From: Chromatiales bacterium | GTDB lineage: Bacteria > Pseudomonadota > Gammaproteobacteria > UBA6429 > Thiohalophilaceae | DNA length: 7,530 bases | NCBI GenBank assembly: GCA_027001895.1 | Contig: JALTLP010000048.1 | Location: 1 to 7,530 of the forward strand | Reading direction: 5' to 3' | Shown here: piece by piece, positions 1 to 5,315 of the stretch | Layout: each line of letters begins with the position of its first letter | Numbering within the stretch: position 1 is the first letter of the stretch | Translations under genes and position numbers: made by a program | The notes under the pieces: generated by a model | Databases searched by the model: none | The model's input: only the letters and a program-made list of their open reading frames with translations | Told to the model about the DNA's origin: nothing

Positions 1-1192
1 CGCGGTAATACCATTCCCATGCTTCAGGATTAATGGGTTCGCCTACGGTACCAAGTAGTCGCAAACTTTTACGACTTGTTTTTGTCACGGGGTCGTTGCC
101 TTCACGCATTAAGGCGCGGATAGCCGTAGGTGCAGTATAAAAAACATTTACCTGGTGTTTGTCGACCGTTTCCCAGAAGCGTGAAGCTGTTGGGTAGTTG
201 GGGATGCCTTCAAAAGAAATAGTTGTACCACCAATGGCCAACGGCCCATAGACAAGATAGCTATGGCCGGTTACCCAGCCAACATCTGCGGTACACCAGA
301 AAACATCACCTTCGTGCAAATCGAAGGTATATTTTGTTGTAATCGCAGCGTAGAGAATATAACCGCCAGTGGTATGCAGTACGCCTTTCGGTTTACCGGT
401 TGAGCCTGAGGTGTAAAGAATAAACAGTGGATCTTCGGCATTCATTTTTTCTGCCGGGCAATCGTCTGATGCATCAGCCATTATTTCGTGATACCAGACA
501 TCAATCTCGCTGTTCCAGTTTATGTCACCACCAGTACGTTTAATGGTTAACACGGTATGTACATTCGGGCATTGTTCAATGGCTTTATCGGTATTGGCTT
601 TAAGCGGGATTTTTTTGCTGCCGCGCACTCCTTCGTCAGCGGTTATAACAACCCGGCAATCGGAATCGAGAATTCTGTCTTTAAGTGATTCAGGTGAGAA
701 ACCACCAAAAACTACCGAATGTACTGCGCCTATTCGTGTGCAGGCCAGCATTGCATAAGCCGCCTCTGGAATCATTGGCATGTAAATGCAGACACGGTCG
801 CCTTTTTTGACACCGCGCGCTTTAAGCACATTTGCAAATTTGCTTACTTGCTGATGCAGTTCCCTGTAGGTGATTTTTTTATCTTCTGTGGGGTCATCGC
901 CTTCCCAGATAATGGCAACCTGGTCGGCACGTTTTTCCAAATGGCGGTCGATACAATTGTAACTGACATTGAGTGTTGCACCTTCAAACCAGCGAATAAT
1001 GCCTTTATTGTAGTCCCACTCCAGTACTTTATCCCAGGGCGAGAACCAGTCTATAAAGTTTGTTGCCTGTTCAGCCCAGAATTTTTCAGGCTCTTTGACA
1101 GACATCTGGTACATCTCATTGTATTGCGACTCGGTAATATGTGTATGCGCAGCAAAATCTTTTTTAATGGGATATATTTTTGACTCTGACAT
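1..1192 (-). CDS. acs: Acetyl-CoA synthetase (AMP-forming), N-terminal part, cut by the window edge
   Basis: Activates acetate with ATP to acetyl-AMP and then transfers it to CoA, feeding acetate into central metabolism in the cytoplasm. My translation of the minus strand from ATG 1190-1192 gives 397 uninterrupted codons. It shows the N-terminal Acs segment FWAEQATNFIDW (38-49), VFGGFSPESLKDRI (161-174), the P-loop-like AMP-binding motif YTSGSTGKPKG (260-270), the DVGWVTGHSY substrate-pocket segment (303-312) and the core motif GEPINPEAWEW (384-394). Acs is normally about 650 residues, so roughly 250 C-terminal residues lie outside the window, including the mobile domain with the regulatory acetylated lysine. 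A strong ribosome site (AAGGAG, complement of 1198-1203) precedes the start. The 114-base gap to the upstream PilZ gene is AT-rich and probably holds its promoter, but I could not pick convincing hexamers. Family assignment is firm. Confidence 0.97.
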   Translation of the reverse strand, partial: MSESKIYPIKKDFAAHTHITESQYNEMYQMSVKEPEKFWAEQATNFIDWFSPWDKVLEWDYNKGIIRWFEGATLNVSYNCIDRHLEKRADQVAIIWEGDDPTEDKKITYRELHQQVSKFANVLKARGVKKGDRVCIYMPMIPEAAYAMLACTRIGAVHSVVFGGFSPESLKDRILDSDCRVVITADEGVRGSKKIPLKANTDKAIEQCPNVHTVLTIKRTGGDINWNSEIDVWYHEIMADASDDCPAEKMNAEDPLFILYTSGSTGKPKGVLHTTGGYILYAAITTKYTFDLHEGDVFWCTADVGWVTGHSYLVYGPLAIGGTTISFEGIPNYPTASRFWETVDKHQVNVFYTAPTAIRALMREGNDPVTKTSRKSLRLLGTVGEPINPEAWEWYYR

Positions 1193-1306
1193 GGGTAACT
1201 CCTTCAGGATATATTTTTATAGTTAACGGTTTATCGGGTCAGTATTGTTAACCGTCATTATTTTATAAATGTATTATTGTTATTTGTTACACATTAAAAT
1301 TTTTAT

Positions 1307-2098
1307 TCAAGGATTTAATTTTCGGTAGTGGCTATCCAAAATATTAATATAACGTTGTAATTCAGCTTCAAAGTCAGCTTGCAAACCTTTAAAAGCGCAG
1401 CCTATACGCTGTCCGGCATCCGGATTATTAAAGTCGAGTGGTAATGTATTCGCAATTTGCAAATTTGTTGTGGTGCCAAGGTTTTCGTTAAAGATCAGGT
1501 TGGCATTTGTAAATTCATCACCGGCTTCCACTTTTAAAGAAAATAATTTGTCTTCGATTGATATGCCACTACTACTGAGATCGATAATACGGTATTCAGC
1601 AAGTTCTGCATTGTCATTTTTTACCTGAAAAACAGCATTTTCACTTAATGGTATCTGCACACGAAAATATTCCCGACGTTGAACCCAAAGCAGATTCTCC
1701 GGAATCTGACAGGCAAAAAACTGTTGCCCCTGATATTTGGCTGTTTGTATCGCATTAACACTGAATTGCGTGGTAATGCCAAAATGTTTCGTCTTAAAAA
1801 AAAGTCGTTCACTTTTTGTTATGTTGGTATTTAACTCCGGATCCTGTGTTATATCAAGGATTAAGATATTTTTGTCACGTAGCACATCAATTACCGCGGT
1901 TAAAAACAAACCCTTGCCATTATTAAAAAAGCCGGTAATGGATGATTTGCTTTTACCCAGTAAACGAAGTTTCTGGATTATTTCTCCCCGGCTGTGGATA
2001 AAATATTTTTCAACATTCGTGATGCCTTCCAAATCGTCGTTAGACGTTATTGCGTTCTCTGTGCCTGCCGGAGGATTGGCTGAATTGTTGTTTGTCAT
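1307..2098 (-). CDS. YcgR-like flagellar brake protein (c-di-GMP receptor with YcgR N-domain and PilZ domain)
   Basis: A 263-residue cytoplasmic protein with the two-domain plan of YcgR, in which c-di-GMP binding lets the protein act on the flagellar motor and slow swimming. Residues about 30-135 fit the split-barrel YcgR N-terminal domain. The PilZ domain follows, with the ligand motif RREYFR (141-146, the RxxxR signature), DLSSSG (173-178, the D/NxSxxG signature) and a conserved IGCAF strand (232-236). Both c-di-GMP signatures are intact, so binding is likely. The first 28 residues are polar and low in structure, rich in Asn and Ser. E. coli YcgR is about 244 residues, so length agrees. No good Shine-Dalgarno sequence precedes the ATG at 2096-2098, so translation may be weak. 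The gene lies downstream of gluQ on the same strand after an 80-base gap and upstream of acs. The motor role is inferred from family; PilZ proteins also act on exopolysaccharide synthesis. Confidence 0.85.
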   Translation of the reverse strand: MTNNNSANPPAGTENAITSNDDLEGITNVEKYFIHSRGEIIQKLRLLGKSKSSITGFFNNGKGLFLTAVIDVLRDKNILILDITQDPELNTNITKSERLFFKTKHFGITTQFSVNAIQTAKYQGQQFFACQIPENLLWVQRREYFRVQIPLSENAVFQVKNDNAELAEYRIIDLSSSGISIEDKLFSLKVEAGDEFTNANLIFNENLGTTTNLQIANTLPLDFNNPDAGQRIGCAFKGLQADFEAELQRYINILDSHYRKLNP

Positions 2099-2178
2099 AC
2101 CGGTTTTTAATACTTTTAGTTCAATTAATACTAATAGAAATCCTTCATTGATGCCATTAGTTGTTTGAAAATATTGGT

Positions 2179-3093
2179 TTAAACGGGGCTATTTATTGTT
2201 TGCTCGCGAGGTATTTTTTGTATATCCCAGTGCTTTAAGCCCCATTGCCACAGCTGTTTGAGTCCGCCTGATTTTAATTGCTCAGGCGGCTGCTGTCCGA
2301 GACACTTCAGAGCTTGCCACAGGGTTTTGTCGGCTATCTCGGTTGCAATATCTTTCGCTGCAGCCTGTTTACTCAATTTAATACCTTGCGCATTAACGGC
2401 AACAGGAATATGGGCATAATCTGGTGAGTGTAAATTGAGCTGCTGGCAAAGGTAACGCTGGCTAAAGCTGGACTCGTACAGGTCATAGCCGCGTACAATT
2501 TCTGTCATGCCCTGCAGACTATCGTCGAGGGCAACGGCCAGCTGGTATGAAAAGAACCCATCGGCACGTTTGATAACAAAGTCACCGATTTTTTCCGTTA
2601 AATTTAAACAACGCCTGCCCTGGATTGCATCAGTAATCGTTATGTCGGGGTGTTGAATCTTGATACGGATGGAGCGGGCTTTTTTTCCATTGAGCCCGGC
2701 ACGACAGGTGCCGGGATAAACGGCTAAATTTCGAGCATGTTGCTGGTTGTATCGCTTTATCTCCTGACGCGAACAGGCGCAAAAATAGGCCGCCTTGTTA
2801 TCAAGTAACATATTGATATATTTAGAATAAATATCGAGTCGTTGGTGTTGGTAGCAGAGCCTGTCCCATTCAAATCCATACAGCTTTAAGGTTTGAATAA
2901 TGTGCTTGCTGGCGCCTTTCACTTCGCGAGGCGGGTCAATATCTTCGATCCTGAGCCACCACTCACCCTTCATTTTTCGTGCTTGCAGGTAACTCGCTAC
3001 GGCGGCCAGCAGAGAACCAAAATGTAGTGGGCCCGAAGGTGAGGGAGCAAAACGTCCGCGGTAAGCGGTAGGCTGTTTATGTATTTTTATCAT
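2179..3093 (-). CDS. gluQ: Glutamyl-Q tRNA(Asp) synthetase
   Basis: GluQRS is a truncated glutamyl-tRNA synthetase paralog. It activates glutamate and attaches it to queuosine at the wobble position (34) of tRNA(Asp) instead of to the 3' end. Numbering from ATG 3091-3093 gives 304 residues, close to the E. coli protein. Visible signatures are RFAPSPSGPLHFGS ending at residue 27 (HIGH-type ATP site), the CxC pair at C105/C107 with Y126 and C130 (the usual zinc site), and KLSKQ at 239-243 (KMSKS-type loop). There is no anticodon-binding domain, as expected for this family rather than GltX. A GTG two codons upstream (3097-3099) is an alternative start; neither has a clear ribosome site, so the start is uncertain by two residues. 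In many proteobacteria gluQ directly follows dksA; here DUF3579 lies between them in the opposite orientation. Confidence 0.95.
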   Translation of the reverse strand: MIKIHKQPTAYRGRFAPSPSGPLHFGSLLAAVASYLQARKMKGEWWLRIEDIDPPREVKGASKHIIQTLKLYGFEWDRLCYQHQRLDIYSKYINMLLDNKAAYFCACSRQEIKRYNQQHARNLAVYPGTCRAGLNGKKARSIRIKIQHPDITITDAIQGRRCLNLTEKIGDFVIKRADGFFSYQLAVALDDSLQGMTEIVRGYDLYESSFSQRYLCQQLNLHSPDYAHIPVAVNAQGIKLSKQAAAKDIATEIADKTLWQALKCLGQQPPEQLKSGGLKQLWQWGLKHWDIQKIPREQTINSPV

Positions 3094-3173
3094 TGTCACT
3101 TGGCTGCCGGCATAACGAGGGCAAATGAATTATTAAAGTTTTGTATGGTTTTGTCCGTTACAAAAGTACAATG

Positions 3174-3178
3174 GGAGG
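3174..3178 (+). promoter_or_regulatory. Ribosome binding site that fixes the DUF3579 start at GTG 3186
   Basis: GGAGG is separated by 7 bases from the GTG at 3186-3188. The in-frame ATG at 3171 overlaps this element, and the TTG at 3141 has no such site. The spacing therefore favours the GTG. Confidence 0.75.
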
Positions 3179-3185
3179 AAAAACA

Positions 3186-3509
3186 GTGTCAAATATACCC
3201 GATGAGGAAGTTCACGTCATTCAGGGAATCAAAGAGGATGGGGCTAAATTAAGACCCAGCGACTGGATAGAACGGATTTCGTCAACCCTGGCCAGTTTTG
3301 GTCTGGATCAGCGTTTAAAGTATCACGAGTACGTGCAGCCATGTGTGATAAATGGCGAAAAATGTCTGGTTGTTGCCCGCGGTTTATCCAGCAAAAATCC
3401 ACAAATGTATGAATTTGTTATGGGCTTTGCAAAAGGAAACAAACTACAGATCATTGCCGATCGCCGAGTTGGCGACCGGGCTCTAAAGAGCAGTATTGCG
3501 GCGAATTAG
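3186..3509 (+). CDS. DUF3579 family protein of unknown function
   Basis: A small soluble protein of 107 residues counted from the GTG at 3186. It matches my recollection of DUF3579, a family of about 100 residues found in beta- and gammaproteobacteria: an IQGIKEDG start, RPSDWIERI, a middle YVQPCVINGEKCLVV segment, then a C-terminal YEFVMGFAKGNKLQII stretch. I see no signal peptide, membrane segment or catalytic motif. The frame stays open upstream to a TTG at 3141, but the GTG is the better start because GGAGG (3174-3178) lies 7 bases before it and the conserved region begins just after it. The gene is divergent from gluQ and converges on dksA, leaving only 8 bases between the two stop codons. 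No biochemical role is known to me; the position beside dksA and gluQ hints at a link to translation or stress control but proves nothing. Confidence 0.85.
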   Translation: MSNIPDEEVHVIQGIKEDGAKLRPSDWIERISSTLASFGLDQRLKYHEYVQPCVINGEKCLVVARGLSSKNPQMYEFVMGFAKGNKLQIIADRRVGDRALKSSIAAN

Positions 3510-3517
3510 TTTTATTG

Positions 3518-4270
3518 TTAACCGCGTTGGCGTTCCCGGATTTCCTCAAGACTTTTGCAGTCGATGCATAAGTTAGCCGTTGGGCGGGCTTCCAGACGAC
3601 GTACGCCTATTTCTATACCGCAATCTTCACAGTAGCCGTAATCACCTGTTTCAAGATAGGCAAGAGACTCATCAATTTTCTTGATTAGTTTGCGTTCGCG
3701 GTCGCGTGTGCGTAATTCCATTGCAAATTCGGATTCCTGGCTCGCCCGGTCGTTAGGATCGGGGAAGTTAGCCGCTTCGTCCTGCATATGGTGTACAGTT
3801 CGATCAACTTCCTGCATCAAGTCACGTTTCCATTCGTTTAGAATATCCTGAAAATGCATGACCTGTGCTTCATTCATATATTCTTCACCTTTAACCATTT
3901 TATAGGGGGTAAAGTTATGAACTTCGTCAACCGATGTGCGTGGTGGACGAGGCTTGGGGATTGCGGATTTTTTTCTTGGCGCAGCTTTAGCAACGACTTT
4001 TTTCCTGGCGGGTGCTTTTTTGGCAACCACTTTTTTCTTTGTTGCTGCCTTTTTAGTCGCCGCTTTTTTAGCAGCTTTTTTCCCGGAAGCTGTTTTTTTC
4101 GGGGTTGTCTTCCTGGCGACGACTTTCTTCTTCGTTGCAGCTTTCTTTTTGGCCACCTTTTTCTTGGAAGCGGCTTTTTTAGCGGCCGTCTTTTTCTTCG
4201 CGACGGCTTTTTTCTTCGCTACTTTTTTCTTAGAAGTGGCTTTTTTTGCTGTTTTTTTCTTCACTGCCAT
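3518..4270 (-). CDS. dksA: RNA polymerase-binding transcription factor DksA with a long Lys/Ala-rich N-terminal tail
   Basis: DksA enters the secondary channel of RNA polymerase and, with ppGpp, represses rRNA and activates amino-acid promoters. This copy has 250 residues against 151 in E. coli. The core starts near residue 118 and is intact: EEYMNEAQ (129-136), the coiled coil with RTVHHMQDEAANFPDPNDRA, tip aspartates D171 and D174, RDRERKLIKKI (189-199), and a zinc finger with C214, C217, C235 and C238. These positions equal E. coli numbering plus 100. Residues 1-100 contain 43 Lys, 27 Ala and no Asp or Glu, built from repeated KKK, KKA and KKV units, and then a Pro/Arg linker (104-111). 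This resembles H1-type bacterial tails such as AlgP or HctB. The ATG start has GGAG (complement of 4281-4284) 10 bases upstream. Core function is firm; the tail's role, perhaps DNA or RNA binding, is inference. Confidence 0.96.
   Translation of the reverse strand: MAVKKKTAKKATSKKKVAKKKAVAKKKTAAKKAASKKKVAKKKAATKKKVVARKTTPKKTASGKKAAKKAATKKAATKKKVVAKKAPARKKVVAKAAPRKKSAIPKPRPPRTSVDEVHNFTPYKMVKGEEYMNEAQVMHFQDILNEWKRDLMQEVDRTVHHMQDEAANFPDPNDRASQESEFAMELRTRDRERKLIKKIDESLAYLETGDYGYCEDCGIEIGVRRLEARPTANLCIDCKSLEEIRERQRG
3950..4267 (-). repeat. Low-complexity AAR/GCN codon repeat encoding the DksA tail
   Basis: About 320 bases are made almost entirely of Lys codons (AAA/AAG) alternating with Ala, Val and Thr codons. 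On the plus strand this appears as dense runs of 6 to 7 T separated by GC-rich triplets. The units are degenerate rather than exact tandem copies. The composition also keeps antisense frames open here, giving long but spurious Phe/Leu-rich readings on the plus strand. Confidence 0.85.
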
Positions 4271-4350
4271 GCGACAAATTCTCCAACATTTTAAATTTTT
4301 TACTTTGACTGCACCCTGCTTGGGATGCGTAAAAGCTAAATCGACGCGAT

Positions 4351-4379
4351 TTAATACCAGAAACTGACACCATAAGCAA
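4351..4379 (-). promoter_or_regulatory. Probable sigma-70 promoter of dksA
   Basis: Read on the minus strand, TTGCTT (complement of 4374-4379) is followed after exactly 17 bases by TATTAA (complement of 4351-4356). A TGG just before it gives an extended -10 form. The bases after the -10 (ATCGCGTCG) are GC-rich, as in the discriminators of promoters that DksA and ppGpp inhibit. The start point would lie near 4344, leaving a leader of about 74 bases before the ATG. The match to consensus is moderate (3 of 6 and 4 of 6). Confidence 0.45.
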
Positions 4380-4451
4380 CTAAAACAAACATTTTCGTTG
4401 TTATCAGTGCAAGGTGTTTTTTCCTAAACGGGTGTAACTTATTGTATTTCA

Positions 4452-4460
4452 TGAGATAAT
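4452..4460 (+). promoter_or_regulatory. Possible extended -10 promoter for the phosphatase-aminotransferase unit
   Basis: TGAGATAAT contains an extended -10 TGn followed by GATAAT, which matches TATAAT at 5 of 6 positions. No good -35 hexamer lies upstream at normal spacing. Transcription would begin near 4467 and give a short leader before the ribosome site AGAGG at 4491-4495. This is a weak call from sequence alone. Confidence 0.3.
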
Positions 4461-4502
4461 TACTTTTATCTATTTTTATGATTCAACTACAGAGGTTATA
4501 CA

Positions 4503-5276
4503 ATGTTGGCGTTAAAAGCACTAATTTTTGATGTGGATGGCACTCTTGCCGACACCGAACGAGATGGCCACCGCGTCGCCTTTAATCGTGCATTTGAAGA
4601 AGCAAATCTGAACTGGCACTGGTCGGTCGATTTATACGGGGAGTTATTGGCCGTGACCGGTGGCAAGGAACGCATCCGACATTTTCTGGCCTTACACCGT
4701 CCCGATTTTTTGCAAGAGCAGCAGCAGACCGGCGACCTGGATGGGCTGATAAAAAATCTGCATGCGCGCAAAACCTTCTTTTACACTCAGTTATTGTCTG
4801 AAGGGGCAATTCCGTTACGTTCCGGTGTAAAGCGCCTGCTCGATGAGGCTCGTGAGCAGGGTGTTCGGCTGGCAATTGCAACCACCACAACACCGGCAAA
4901 TGTCACCAGCCTGCTGGAAAGTACCCTTGGGAAAGAATCGATCGACTGGTTTGAAGTGATTGCAGCGGGTGATATTGTGCCAGAGAAAAAACCGGCGCCG
5001 GATATTTATGACTACGCTCTGCAAAAGATGAACTTAAAAGCGGAAGAATGTATCGCCTTTGAAGACTCCTCAAATGGTATTCAATCTTCTCTGGGGGCGA
5101 ATTTAAAAACCATTATCACCCAAAACCACTACACTGAAACACATGACTTTACTGGTGCAGCCGTCGTACTCGACCAGTTGGGTGAACCGGATGATGCCTG
5201 CCGCTGCCTCGCCGGAGATATTAACGGTGATACTTATGTTTCGATGCAAACGGTTAAAACCTTGTTTGGAACCTGA
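4503..5276 (+). CDS. CbbY-like HAD-superfamily phosphatase
   Basis: A 257-residue cytoplasmic HAD hydrolase of the beta-phosphoglucomutase/CbbY type, using an aspartyl-phosphate intermediate and Mg2+. Motif I is FDVDGT with nucleophile D10 and acid/base D12. The alpha-helical cap follows (about 17-90), including WHWS, YGELLAVTGGKERI (45-58). Motif II is in IATTTT (125-130), motif III is the lysine of KKPAPD (K163) and motif IV is FEDSSNG (186-192, with E187 and D188). The cap sequence resembles CbbY, which in Rubisco-containing bacteria dephosphorylates xylulose 1,5-bisphosphate, an inhibitory by-product. No Calvin-cycle gene is seen here, so the substrate may be another sugar phosphate. AGAGG (4491-4495) lies 7 bases before the ATG. 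It is divergent from dksA and followed after 39 bases by an aminotransferase on the same strand, so the two are probably cotranscribed. Family is firm, substrate is not. Confidence 0.88.
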   Translation: MLALKALIFDVDGTLADTERDGHRVAFNRAFEEANLNWHWSVDLYGELLAVTGGKERIRHFLALHRPDFLQEQQQTGDLDGLIKNLHARKTFFYTQLLSEGAIPLRSGVKRLLDEAREQGVRLAIATTTTPANVTSLLESTLGKESIDWFEVIAAGDIVPEKKPAPDIYDYALQKMNLKAEECIAFEDSSNGIQSSLGANLKTIITQNHYTETHDFTGAAVVLDQLGEPDDACRCLAGDINGDTYVSMQTVKTLFGT

Positions 5277-5315
5277 TAACATTTAAAAAGCGATACCGCT
5301 TAGTGAGGCAAATTC

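Noticed and set aside
522..1183. Plus-strand open frames of 78 and 154 codons
   Set aside because: They lie fully antisense to acs, whose 397 codons match the Acs family throughout.
1226..1255. ACGGTT/AACCGT inverted repeat in the acs-PilZ gap as a terminator
   Set aside because: The stem has only 6 pairs around an 18-base loop and no T-tract on the minus strand, which is the transcribed direction.
2107..2132. TTAATACT repeated at 2107-2114 and 2125-2132 upstream of the PilZ gene as paired operator or -10 sites
   Set aside because: The area is AT-rich, no acceptable -35 hexamer lies at the right spacing for either copy, and 8-base AT-rich repeats are common by chance.
1737..2168. A 143-codon plus-strand open frame
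   Set aside because: It is antisense to the YcgR-like gene, which carries clear PilZ motifs; its own translation shows no recognisable domain.
3167..3172. TACAAT as the -10 element of DUF3579
   Set aside because: A start point 6 to 8 bases downstream would leave the GGAGG ribosome site out of the transcript, and no -35 is found at normal spacing.
1243..3524. The 12-base word TATTGTTAACCG occurring at 1243-1254 and 3513-3524
   Set aside because: One or two exact 12-base matches are expected by chance in 7.5 kb, and the second copy overlaps the dksA stop codon.
3963..4260. Programmed frameshifting in the A-rich dksA tail
   Set aside because: I looked for A_AAA_AAG in the reading frame and did not find it: the codons before AAA AAG end in G, C or T.
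3854..4367. Two long plus-strand open frames, rich in Phe and Leu, antisense to the dksA tail
   Set aside because: They are the complement of Lys/Ala codon repeats, have no ribosome site, and disappear once dksA is accepted; the membrane-like look is a composition artefact.
4496..5024. Minus-strand open frames inside the phosphatase gene
   Set aside because: They are antisense to all four HAD motifs and have no ribosome site or recognisable domain.
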